Part shown: positions 8,793 through 16,092 of the stretch, piece after piece | Layout: each line of letters starts with the position of its first letter | How positions within the stretch are numbered: position 1 is the stretch's first letter | Source of the DNA: CAZXIY01 sp964640935 | GTDB taxonomy: Archaea; Thermoplasmatota; Thermoplasmata; Methanomassiliicoccales; Methanomethylophilaceae | Length of the DNA stretch: 24,808 nucleotides | Assembly (NCBI GenBank): GCA_964640935.1 | Contig: CAZXIY010000009.1 | Span: 1-24,808, forward strand | Direction of reading: 5' to 3' | Position numbers and translations under genes: made by a program | Notes under the pieces: model-generated | Told to the model about the DNA's origin: nothing | Seen by the model: the letters and a program-made list of their open reading frames with translations, nothing else | Databases searched by the model: none

Positions 8793-9283
8793 AGGCAAAA
8801 GCGGAGGAAGGCGAATTGGATGCTATGGTCCAGCTCGGGATGTCATTTCTGTATGGTTACGGCACCGACAAGGACTATGTCGAGGCGTTCGTTTACCTTC
8901 AGGACGCTGCACTTAAGAATGACGGACAGGCCCAGCTGCATCTCGGAAAGATGTATGAGTATGGGTGGGGCATCAAAACAGATCCTTGGACGGCCCTCAG
9001 CCTTTACCGCAGATCCTACAAATCCAAGACGCCCGGCTCAAGAAAAGCTGTCGGAGATGTGCTGGACAAACTTGCGGACGAGATACCTGTCACAGGATCT
9101 TTGTCCATTTCCAAGGACTTCCGTATAACCGCTTGTTGCGAGAGGCTGAGAGAAGGCATCAGGATGGGCAGGATAGTTCCATTCGAGGATGACGAGGAAT
9201 CCAACCTTTACATCAGCAATACCAACAGGGATTCGAAATTGAAGGACTGTCCGTATTGCGGCGAGAACGTGAAACATACCTGA
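8765..9283 (+). CDS. Sel1-like repeat protein with C-terminal CxxC
   Basis: A 172-residue helical protein. Two Sel1-type repeats are seen: one around AEEGELDAMVQLGMSFLYGYG and one around AALKNDGQAQLHLGKMYEYGWG, with the G-Y-G turn typical of the family. The C-terminus has a single CPYCGEN knuckle. Sel1 proteins are adaptor scaffolds; the partner here is unknown. The start is uncertain. GTG at 8765 overlaps ygiQ by 28 bp, and its codons (CTC TAC AAG GAT ATC GGC GAG) are typical for the organism. ATG at 8789 would form an ATGA overlap with the ygiQ stop. It is the last gene of the operon and is followed by a strong terminator-like hairpin. Confidence 0.8.
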   Translation: MLYKDIGEMKAKAEEGELDAMVQLGMSFLYGYGTDKDYVEAFVYLQDAALKNDGQAQLHLGKMYEYGWGIKTDPWTALSLYRRSYKSKTPGSRKAVGDVLDKLADEIPVTGSLSISKDFRITACCERLREGIRMGRIVPFEDDEESNLYISNTNRDSKLKDCPYCGENVKHT

Positions 9284-9296
9284 ACGGAGAAGAATC

Positions 9297-9331
9297 CGGG
9301 GAGGGGTCTTTCCCCATCCCCGTCATTTTTT
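9297..9331 (+). terminator. Hairpin plus T-run ending the pdxY operon
   Basis: The arms CGGGGA/TCCCCG and GGGG/CCCC (one bulged A) form a GC-rich stem at 9297-9322 with a TCTTT loop. TCATTTTTT follows. It sits 14 bp after the last stop of the plus-strand operon and just before the convergent aspS stop, so it would end plus-strand transcription. Confidence 0.75.
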
Positions 9332-9336
9332 GTTAA

Positions 9337-10644
9337 TCAAGGCGAAAGCCTTGTGAGGTCTCTAGGGAAGAGTATGGCCTCTCTGATGTTCGGCAGATCG
9401 AGCATCTTCACCAGAAGTCTCTCGATGCCGATACCCCATCCGCCGTGCGGCGGCATTCCGTACTTGAACGCATCGGTGTAGAATTCGAAATCCTTGGGGT
9501 CGAGTCCTTTCTTCTCTATCCTCTCTATGAGCTTGTCGTACCTGTGCTCCCTCTGCCCGCCGGATGATATCTCCTGGCCTTTGCAGTCGAGATCGAATGA
9601 GTACGAATACGGCGTGCCGTCCTTCTCCATTATGTAGAACGGTTTCGCTTCTTCCGGATATTCGGCGATCCAATAGAGGTCTATGCCCTTTGTTGCCATA
9701 TGGTCTCCGACTATCTTCTCGCCTTCGGTACCGAGGTCGTCCCCGTCCTTGAGGCGAAGTCCGCCGTCATTCACGATCCTGAGGCACTCTTCGTAAGTGA
9801 GCACCGGATACGGGGGTTTCTGCACCTTGATCTCTTTGCCGAGGATCGCGAGCTGTTTCTTGCCGCGTTCCGCCAGGCCGTTCAGGACATAATCGAGGAT
9901 CTTCTCTATCATGGCCATCACGTCGCTCTGGGATTTTATCCAGGACATCTCTCCGTCGAACGATATGAATTCGGTCACGTGACGGTTGGTGTTGGAGTGC
10001 TCGGCGCGGAATGCGGGACTGATCTCATAGATCCTGTCGAGTCCCGTGGACATCAGCATCTGCTTGTACAGCTGGGGGCTCTGGGCGAGGAATGCGGGTT
10101 TGTCGAAGTAATTCACCTTGAAGAGAGTGGAACCGCCCTCGGCTCCCAACGCAACTATCTTCGGTGTGAAAACCTGCATGAATCCGTTCTCATGCATCGC
10201 CTCGTTTATGAGCTCGACCATGAGACTCTTCAGTTCGAATATCGCTTTGATCTCAGGTTTTCTGAGATCCATGAATCTGTTGTTCAGACGGGTGTCCATT
10301 TCAACGTTTACCTTGTCGATGACCCCCATGGGGAGAGGCGTAGCGGCCTGAGAATAGAGTTCGAATGACTCCGGTATGACCTCGAGTCCGAGGTCCGTCT
10401 GATTGCTTGCCTTGACAGAGCCCGTTATGGAAATAACGGACTCCCTGGGGAGGGTGGTTAGGCCGGAGAACAGCTCCGGGTCTATCTTCTTCTTCGGGAG
10501 AGTTATCTGAATCGTGCCTGTTCTGTCCCTTAGGATGACGAAGGATATGCCTCCGAGATTCCTTGTGTCCTGAACCCATCCTTTGATGGTCACGGTTCCG
10601 TCGTCGACGGTTATCGTGCTTGAATCTCTGCAGAGAGCGGTCAT
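9337..10644 (-). CDS. aspS: Aspartyl-tRNA(Asp/Asn) synthetase, archaeal type
   Basis: A class IIb aminoacyl-tRNA synthetase that loads aspartate onto tRNA-Asp, 435 residues, close to other archaeal AspRS. An N-terminal OB-fold anticodon-binding domain starts with VTIKGWVQDTRNLGG. The catalytic domain has motif 2 (FRAEHSNTNRH), the ISSGGQREHR segment, and motif 3 with GIGIERLLVKMLDLPNIREA. The ATG at 10644 is preferred to one at 10674, because the latter lies inside the TATA box (10672-10680). By my unaided alignment, the two positions that make the Thermococcus enzyme specific (W26, K85) are Gln and Asp here. A non-discriminating enzyme that also charges tRNA-Asn is therefore possible. The gene is convergent with the pdxY operon and divergent from trpB2. 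Confidence 0.95.
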   Translation of the reverse strand: MTALCRDSSTITVDDGTVTIKGWVQDTRNLGGISFVILRDRTGTIQITLPKKKIDPELFSGLTTLPRESVISITGSVKASNQTDLGLEVIPESFELYSQAATPLPMGVIDKVNVEMDTRLNNRFMDLRKPEIKAIFELKSLMVELINEAMHENGFMQVFTPKIVALGAEGGSTLFKVNYFDKPAFLAQSPQLYKQMLMSTGLDRIYEISPAFRAEHSNTNRHVTEFISFDGEMSWIKSQSDVMAMIEKILDYVLNGLAERGKKQLAILGKEIKVQKPPYPVLTYEECLRIVNDGGLRLKDGDDLGTEGEKIVGDHMATKGIDLYWIAEYPEEAKPFYIMEKDGTPYSYSFDLDCKGQEISSGGQREHRYDKLIERIEKKGLDPKDFEFYTDAFKYGMPPHGGWGIGIERLLVKMLDLPNIREAILFPRDLTRLSP

Positions 10645-10671
10645 GTTAACGGACAGCCCATAGTTATCGCG

Positions 10672-10680
10672 CATAAAAAG
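10672..10680 (-). promoter_or_regulatory. TATA box of aspS
   Basis: The minus strand reads CTTTTTATG, centred about 32 nt upstream of the ATG at 10644. It overlaps the upstream in-frame ATG at 10674, which rules that codon out as the start. Confidence 0.55.
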
Positions 10681-10748
10681 GTAATCGGGGCGGAGACTAT
10701 GGTACGAATGCGACGTTGCAACTCATCAATGAACATAATTATACATTG

Positions 10749-10756
10749 TTGTACAA
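10749..10756. promoter_or_regulatory. TTGTACAA palindrome, possible TRP box of trpB2
   Basis: A perfect 8-bp palindrome containing TGTACA lies 4 bp upstream of the trpB2 TATA box, overlapping or abutting the BRE position. TGTACA is the TRP-box core described for the TrpY repressor of Methanothermobacter, which controls trpB2 there. Binding by a similar regulator here is an inference; no trpY gene is in the window. Confidence 0.5.
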
Positions 10757-10760
10757 TAAG

Positions 10761-10769
10761 TTAATATAA
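10761..10769 (+). promoter_or_regulatory. TATA box of trpB2
   Basis: TTAATATAA is centred 26 nt upstream of the ATG at 10791, indicating a leaderless mRNA. It excludes the in-frame ATG at 10779, which would lie upstream of the transcription start. Confidence 0.65.
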
Positions 10770-10790
10770 TGCAGATGTATGCCACTTATT

Positions 10791-12116
10791 ATGTCAATCA
10801 AAAAAGATGCGAGAATCAATCTGCCCATTGAGTCCATACCCAAAAAATGGTACAATCTCGCAGCCGATCTCAAAAAGCCACTCGATCCGCCTTTGAATCC
10901 GCGGACAATGAAACCGGCGGTCCCGGAGGATTTCGAACCTCTGTTCTGCAAAGAGATCATACGTCAGGAAGGGACGACAAAAAGATATGTGGATATTCCC
11001 GAGGAGGTCAGGGATAACTTTGTTTATCTCAACAGGCCGGCTCCGTTGCAGAGGGCCTGCAGACTGGAGGAATATCTGAAGACCCCGGCGAAGATATACT
11101 ACAAAAGAGAGGACATGAGTCCGCTGGGGAGTCATAAAGGAAATACTGCGCTGGCACAGGCCTACTACAATGCAGAGGCAGGCATTCACACGCTTACTAC
11201 GGAGACAGGGGCCGGCCAATGGGGGACTGCTCTCTCCATGGTGTCGAATCTTTTCGACATCGACTGTACGGTGTTCATGGTACGCGGAAGTTACGATATG
11301 AAGCCGCTGAGAAAGACGATAATGCACACGTACGGGGCTACCGTTCACGCATCACCTTCGCCGGTGACCGAGTTCGGGAGGAAGATGCTCAGAGAGCATC
11401 CGGACACGACCGGATCGCTGGGTATAGCGATATCAGAGGCCTGCGAGCTCGCCGCCAAGGACGAGGGTACGAAATACGCACTCGGCAGCGTGATGAACCA
11501 CGTCCTTCTCCATCAGACCGTCATAGGCCGGGAGACCATCGAGCAGATGAAGATCGGGGAGATAGAGCCAGACTACATGGTAGCGTGTGTCGGCGGAGGG
11601 TCCAATTTCGGCGGTTTCTGCTTCCCATTGATGGCCGAGAAGATCAAAGGAAAGACAGACTGCCAATTCGTAGCAGTAGAGCCGAAGGCGACGCCATCGC
11701 TCACAGAGGGGGAATACAGATACGACTACGGGGACACGGCAGGCAGCACACCGTTGATGATGATGTACACGCTCGGGCATGAGTTCATCCCGAGCTCCAT
11801 ACACGCAGGAGGCCTCAGATACCACGGTATGGCTCCGCTGGTGTCTGCCGCATATGATCAGAAGCTCTGCACGGCAGTCAGTTATGACCAGATAGAGACG
11901 TTCGACGCAGGGATAATGTTCGCCAGGACCGAAGGCATCATACCTGCCCCCGAATCAACGCATGCCATCAGGGCGGCCGTCGACCTCGCATTGGAAGCGA
12001 AGAAGAAGGGCGAGGAGAAGACGATAGTGTTCAATCTCTCTGGTCACGGTCTTCTCGATCTTTCGGGATACGAGCACAGCCTGGACGGCACGTTACAGTC
12101 TTCGTCAAGGGACTGA
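10791..12116 (+). CDS. trpB2: Tryptophan synthase beta chain, TrpB2 type
   Basis: A PLP enzyme that joins indole and serine to make tryptophan, 441 residues. It is the longer TrpB2 class, with an N-terminal extension (KKWYNLAADLKKPLDPPLNP). The PLP Schiff-base lysine is in SPLGSHKGNTA (K116 counted from this start), and the phosphate-binding glycine loop is CVGGGSNFGG. No trpA lies next to it, as is common for trpB2, which may scavenge indole or work with a remote TrpA. Start: an ATG also occurs at 10779, but the TATA box favours 10791 as a leaderless start. A TGTACA palindrome at the promoter suggests tryptophan-dependent repression. The T-rich stretch at 12126-12155 after the stop may end the transcript. 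Confidence 0.92.
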   Translation: MSIKKDARINLPIESIPKKWYNLAADLKKPLDPPLNPRTMKPAVPEDFEPLFCKEIIRQEGTTKRYVDIPEEVRDNFVYLNRPAPLQRACRLEEYLKTPAKIYYKREDMSPLGSHKGNTALAQAYYNAEAGIHTLTTETGAGQWGTALSMVSNLFDIDCTVFMVRGSYDMKPLRKTIMHTYGATVHASPSPVTEFGRKMLREHPDTTGSLGIAISEACELAAKDEGTKYALGSVMNHVLLHQTVIGRETIEQMKIGEIEPDYMVACVGGGSNFGGFCFPLMAEKIKGKTDCQFVAVEPKATPSLTEGEYRYDYGDTAGSTPLMMMYTLGHEFIPSSIHAGGLRYHGMAPLVSAAYDQKLCTAVSYDQIETFDAGIMFARTEGIIPAPESTHAIRAAVDLALEAKKKGEEKTIVFNLSGHGLLDLSGYEHSLDGTLQSSSRD

Positions 12117-12151
12117 TTTCGCAAACTTTTTCCAGAAACATTTTCCTTCCT

Positions 12152-12167
12152 TTTCGCGCACGCGAAA
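12152..12167. promoter_or_regulatory. Inverted repeat at the fbp promoter
   Basis: TTTCGC-GCAC-GCGAAA is a perfect inverted repeat with 6-bp arms ending 3 bp before the TATA box of the FBP aldolase/phosphatase gene. It covers the BRE region, so a protein bound here could compete with TFB. It could also be a terminator stem for trpB2, but T-richness lies before it rather than after it, which makes an operator more likely. Confidence 0.4.
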
Positions 12168-12169
12168 GG

Positions 12170-12180
12170 TATTATATTAT
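12170..12180 (+). promoter_or_regulatory. TATA box of the fbp-tpiA operon
   Basis: TATTATATTAT is centred about 44 nt upstream of the ATG at 12218. The transcript would have a leader of about 17 nt containing GGTG (12209-12212) as ribosome binding site. Confidence 0.65.
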
Positions 12181-12217
12181 GCTAGCATTAGGACGACCCA
12201 GTACTGTTGGTGTTCCA

Positions 12218-13357
12218 ATGGCAGAGAAAGTTACAGTTTCAGTAATCAAGGCCGACGTAGGTTCCGTATGCGGACATACCAGGCCACACCCGGCAATGAT
12301 GGAGAAATGCGCTGAGATACTCAAAGACGGTGTCAAACAGGGCATACTCGAGGATTTCTATGTTACCCGTGTCGGAGATGATATCAACCTCTTCATGACA
12401 CACTACAAGGGCGAGAACAACAAGGATGTTCATCAGCTCGCATGGACCGCGTTCACCGATGCGGCCAATATAGCCAAGAAGATGCATCTCTACGGTGCAG
12501 GTCAGGATCTCCTTACAGATGCATTCTCCGGTAACATACGCGGTGCCGGACCAGGTTCTGCCGAGATGGAGTTCGAGGAGAGAAAATCCGAGCCGGTCAT
12601 GTTCTTCATGGCGGATAAGACGGAGCCGTCCGCATATTCGCTCCCGCTTTCGAAGATCTTCCTCGACCCGTTCACCACCACAGGTCTTGTCATCGATGCA
12701 AGGGCTAAGAAAGGGTTCGATGTCGAGGTGCATGACGTCATGGATCACAAGAGGGTCATCATGTCCGCACCTGAAGAGACGCTCAGCATCCTCAGCCTTC
12801 TCGGCGACACTTCGAGATACGCTATCAAGAGGGTCTTCAGCCGCGCAGGAATAGGCACAGCCGCAGTAGTTTCGACGGACAAGCTCAACCTTACGGCCGG
12901 GAAATATGTCGGAAAGGACGACCCCGTATGCGTTGTCAGGGCCCAGAGCGGTCTTCCGTCCGTAGGGGAGTACCTCCAGCCCTTCATGAACACGATGCTC
13001 GTCGCCGGATGGATGAGGGGGTCGCACTACGGTGCCCTCTACCCGTGCTCGCCCGAAGAGTCTACTCCGACGTACTTCGACGGACCGCCGAGAATATGCT
13101 GCCTGGGATTCCAGCTCACGGACGGACACCTTCAGGGTCTCGAACCGATGGGTTCCAAGCCCGGTGTTCACATGCCAGTGGATTACTTTGCCGGATCTGA
13201 GTGGGATTACGCCCGCAACAACGCCGTCAAAGCAAGCAAGTTCATGAGGAGCCACGGCCCGTTCATGCCGGCAGTTCTCGGACCTGAGGAAATGGAGTAC
13301 ACCTCCAGGCCCGAAGTCCTCAAAGAACTGACCAAGAGGTTCGAGAAACTTGAGTAA
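12218..13357 (+). CDS. fbp: Bifunctional fructose-1,6-bisphosphate aldolase/phosphatase (archaeal, class V FBPase)
   Basis: The key gluconeogenic enzyme of archaea: it condenses DHAP and glyceraldehyde-3-phosphate to fructose-1,6-bisphosphate and hydrolyses that to fructose-6-phosphate. It has 379 residues, like the Sulfolobus enzyme. Metal and catalytic residues are visible: VIKADVGSVCGH (D13, H20), GQDLLTDAFSGN and GKYVGKDDP. The last holds Y230, the Schiff-base lysine K233 and D234/D235. MRGSHYG and FDGPPR also match the family. ATG 12218 is chosen over 12179. The latter overlaps the TATA box, and the family starts with a short stretch before VIKADVGS. A GGTG ribosome binding site lies 5 nt upstream. 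The triosephosphate isomerase gene follows with an 8-bp overlap. Confidence 0.96.
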   Translation: MAEKVTVSVIKADVGSVCGHTRPHPAMMEKCAEILKDGVKQGILEDFYVTRVGDDINLFMTHYKGENNKDVHQLAWTAFTDAANIAKKMHLYGAGQDLLTDAFSGNIRGAGPGSAEMEFEERKSEPVMFFMADKTEPSAYSLPLSKIFLDPFTTTGLVIDARAKKGFDVEVHDVMDHKRVIMSAPEETLSILSLLGDTSRYAIKRVFSRAGIGTAAVVSTDKLNLTAGKYVGKDDPVCVVRAQSGLPSVGEYLQPFMNTMLVAGWMRGSHYGALYPCSPEESTPTYFDGPPRICCLGFQLTDGHLQGLEPMGSKPGVHMPVDYFAGSEWDYARNNAVKASKFMRSHGPFMPAVLGPEEMEYTSRPEVLKELTKRFEKLE

Positions 13358-14030
13358 GAAGTTCAAGACACCGACCATAGTCGTCAACTTCAAAGCCTAC
13401 AGCGAAGTCGACGGAGACGGATCACTCAATCTTTCTAAGATATGTGAGCAGGTCTCGAAAGAGAACGGCGTGAACATCGCCGTATGCCCGCCTATCGTGG
13501 AATTAGGGTCCGTGGCGAGATCAGTCAGCATCCCTGTGCTGTCCCAGAATGTGGATCCGCACGCGCCGGGTTCGGTCACCGGTTGGGTGACCGCTTCCAT
13601 GATCAAGGCGACGGGTTCCGTCGGGACGTTGCTGAATCACTCGGAGCACAGGGTCAAGAACGATGTGATATGCGAGAGCATAGAACTCTGCAAAGCGGAG
13701 GAACTCATCACTATAGCCTGTGCGGAATCTGTGAAGAGGGCAGTCGAAATAGCGGCCTTCGTTCCCGATTTCATCGCAGTTGAGCCCCCAGAACTCATCG
13801 GGGGAAATGTTTCGGTGACAAAGGCCAATCCGCTCATCATCGAGGATACCGTCAATTCCGTCAAGGATGTGAACAAGACGGTGGCCGTCATGTGCGGAGC
13901 CGGGGTGAAGACAGGGGAGGACGTCGCCAAAGCGATCGAGCTTGGTGCCGAAGGCGTCCTTCTTGCGTCCGGTGTCGTGAAATCGAAGGATCCGAAAGCT
14001 ACCCTTCTTGATCTCATAAAACACATTTGA
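13350..14030 (+). CDS. tpiA: Triosephosphate isomerase, archaeal short type
   Basis: Interconverts DHAP and glyceraldehyde-3-phosphate in the cytoplasm. It has 226 residues, the shortened archaeal form. Visible residues: N13 and K15 (VVNFKAY), catalytic H97 (LLNHSEHR), catalytic E145 (AVEPPELIGG) and the phosphate-binding CGAGVKTGEDV (about 182-192). The start is TTG at 13350, which overlaps the fbp stop by 8 bp, with GAGGT 9 nt upstream. No ATG would leave the N-terminus intact. Its product pair is the substrate pair of the FBP aldolase/phosphatase encoded just upstream, so the two coupled genes form a gluconeogenic unit. A very strong hairpin follows the stop. Confidence 0.95.
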   Translation: MSKKFKTPTIVVNFKAYSEVDGDGSLNLSKICEQVSKENGVNIAVCPPIVELGSVARSVSIPVLSQNVDPHAPGSVTGWVTASMIKATGSVGTLLNHSEHRVKNDVICESIELCKAEELITIACAESVKRAVEIAAFVPDFIAVEPPELIGGNVSVTKANPLIIEDTVNSVKDVNKTVAVMCGAGVKTGEDVAKAIELGAEGVLLASGVVKSKDPKATLLDLIKHI

Positions 14031-14034
14031 GACT

Positions 14035-14072
14035 ACCGGCCGCTAACAATTACAGTTAGCGGCCCGGTCTTT
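14035..14072 (+). terminator. Long GC-rich hairpin after tpiA
   Basis: Arms ACCGGCCGCTAAC and GTTAGCGGCCCGGT pair over 13 bp with one bulge around a 7-nt loop, followed by CTTTAT. It begins 5 bp after the tpiA stop. The T-rich tail overlaps the TATA element of the next gene. Confidence 0.65.
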
Positions 14073-14075
14073 ATC
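14069..14075 (+). promoter_or_regulatory. TATA-like element of the PLD-domain gene
   Basis: CTTTATC is centred 26 nt upstream of the ATG at 14098, consistent with leaderless transcription. It shares bases with the tail of the preceding hairpin. Confidence 0.45.
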
Positions 14076-14097
14076 TTCGTCTGCAGTAGTACCGCAG

Positions 14098-16092
14098 ATG
14101 AAAAGACATTTGTTATTCGCTATCGCGATTTTTGTTTTGTTGGTCTGCAGCATATTGCCCGCTTCGTCATCGGCTGCGGATGCCGAATTATTGAGATTCA
14201 GTGCTGTGATGCCGACCGGGACATTCGAAGGCGTGACCGTTACAAATTACGGCAGCAACGCCGTAGACATCCATGACTACAGGATATCGGACGGAGAGGG
14301 CGAGATAAGATTCAGTATCGAGATGAAAGTAGAACCGAAGGGTTCTCTGTCAGTACTGAAATCCGAACCTGCTGAATGGTTTGACATGGGCAGATATGTG
14401 ACATTCGACACAGAAGGTATCGTTCAGAAAGGATTCGCTCTCCGCGATAGCGGAGACGATGTATACCTGTTCCGCGGCGATACGATCGCAGACACATTTG
14501 TTTACGGTGATATCCAGACAGGGGAAGGGTGGAAGGGGGACCAGTTCGATAAGATACCCAAGAACAGGATTGCTGCCCGCATATCGATGTTCGATACCGA
14601 TACTGCCGCCGACTGGTCGGTAAGAACGCCTTCCACAACTGATTTCAAGCCGACATCGGGATTCGATGCAGAGGTCACACCGTTCATTTTCCCGGATTCT
14701 TCGGGGAACGACGTATTCGATGCCTTGTCAAAAACAGACGAGAAGATCTGCATATCGATGTATATCCTGAGTCACCCGGGAATTATATACATCCTGGCAA
14801 CGCTTCTCGAGAAAGGGATATCTGTGGAGATACTTGTGGACGGAACGCCGGCCGGCGGCGTACCGGAAGAAGAGATAAGCTCGCTGTCGTTCTTGGAAAA
14901 AAAGGGAGCTAAAATTAAAGCGATCGCCGCTTCTGACGACGGATTCAAAAGGTATGCGTATCTGCACAACAAATATGCGGTCATCGATGACGATACTACT
15001 GTGATAACATCTGAAAACTGGGTAAAAAGTTCGTTCGAGAATAACCGCGGTTGGGGGGCGGTGATAGAATCTGAAGATTATGCCGATTATATGGCCGATG
15101 TATTCTACAGTGATTTCAATTGCGGATTTGACACCGTGGGATTCACCAGTCTTTTCAAGACGAATGCGATTTACAGATGTCACCATTTTGATTTCAAAGA
15201 AGGGACAGATATCAGTTACAATGCGAAGGTATTCCCGATAATATCGCCGGACAGTTCCTTCGTGTCCATGAAAGAAATGATCGCATCATCGTCTGTACGC
15301 ATATATTCCGAACAGCTGAGTGTGCAATATTCTTGGCTGACAGACAACGATAATCCGTTGCAATGGATGATCGGAGCAGGGAACAACGGTGCCGATTCAA
15401 GGATCATTATCGATACGAGTTTTGACAGCCGTGACGATACCGATTATTACGATGGTTACGGATTGTGCTATCAATTGAGTTTTATGGACGGAATATTCGC
15501 CAAAACATCTAACGAAGATGGTCCGATGATACACAATAAAGGGATCGTTTGCGACGACAAGGTGTGGGTCGGATCCGTCAACTGGACTGAAAATTCTCTA
15601 CGTAACAACAGAGAGGCGGCCGTAATCATAGATTCGCCGGAGATAGCCGACTATTTCGCGGATTCTTTCATTTCCGATTGGGGTGACGAATATGCCGGAA
15701 GAACAGTGATAGACATCGGCATGAACACCGGCAGTCCAACGGCGGGGGAATCATTCATGCTCGACGCGTCCTCCTCCGTAGCTCCGGAAGGTTCCTCTTT
15801 CGAATGGGACACGGATGACGACGGGATCATAGATAGGTGGGGTGAGACGATAGCCGTGCGGTTATCCGCGGGGACGCATATCGTACATCTGACGATCGTG
15901 TCCATGGATGGATCAGAATATATGTCTGATTTCAAAGTGGAAGTAGGGTCTGTGTCCAATTTTGACTACTGGTCTGTACTGAAGTTCCTGCCGTTCGTAG
16001 TGTTGGGCATAATTGTATTATCGGTGAATCATATCCGCCGCAGGAGAGATAGCGATGATGGTAAGAGAGTTCAGAATAGAGGATCGCGATGA
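14098..16092 (+). CDS. Secreted, membrane-anchored lamin-tail / phospholipase-D-like protein
   Basis: 664 residues. A signal peptide (MKRHLLFAIAIFVLLVCSIL, cleavage near residue 26) is followed by a lamin-tail-like beta domain (about 30-165). A PLD-superfamily domain has two HKD motifs: LHNKYAVIDDD (H290, K292, D297) and IHNKGIVCDD (H479, K481, D486), each followed by the usual S-x-N-W segment. A PKD-like beta domain with an acidic turn (DTDDDGIID, about 575-583) precedes one C-terminal membrane helix (about 627-643) and a cytoplasmic RRRR tail. Both HKD halves are intact, so phosphodiesterase activity (DNA or phospholipid) outside the cell is plausible; the substrate is unknown. The DNA appears more AT-rich than its neighbours. 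The mRNA is probably leaderless. Confidence 0.85.
   Translation: MKRHLLFAIAIFVLLVCSILPASSSAADAELLRFSAVMPTGTFEGVTVTNYGSNAVDIHDYRISDGEGEIRFSIEMKVEPKGSLSVLKSEPAEWFDMGRYVTFDTEGIVQKGFALRDSGDDVYLFRGDTIADTFVYGDIQTGEGWKGDQFDKIPKNRIAARISMFDTDTAADWSVRTPSTTDFKPTSGFDAEVTPFIFPDSSGNDVFDALSKTDEKICISMYILSHPGIIYILATLLEKGISVEILVDGTPAGGVPEEEISSLSFLEKKGAKIKAIAASDDGFKRYAYLHNKYAVIDDDTTVITSENWVKSSFENNRGWGAVIESEDYADYMADVFYSDFNCGFDTVGFTSLFKTNAIYRCHHFDFKEGTDISYNAKVFPIISPDSSFVSMKEMIASSSVRIYSEQLSVQYSWLTDNDNPLQWMIGAGNNGADSRIIIDTSFDSRDDTDYYDGYGLCYQLSFMDGIFAKTSNEDGPMIHNKGIVCDDKVWVGSVNWTENSLRNNREAAVIIDSPEIADYFADSFISDWGDEYAGRTVIDIGMNTGSPTAGESFMLDASSSVAPEGSSFEWDTDDDGIIDRWGETIAVRLSAGTHIVHLTIVSMDGSEYMSDFKVEVGSVSNFDYWSVLKFLPFVVLGIIVLSVNHIRRRRDSDDGKRVQNRGSR

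Noticed and set aside
12179..12217. Longer start of the FBP aldolase/phosphatase gene
   Set aside because: The ATG at 12179 overlaps the TATA box, and the extra residues are not found in the family.
12239..13393. Minus-strand 384-codon ORF
   Set aside because: Antisense to the certain FBP aldolase/phosphatase gene; no recognisable protein.
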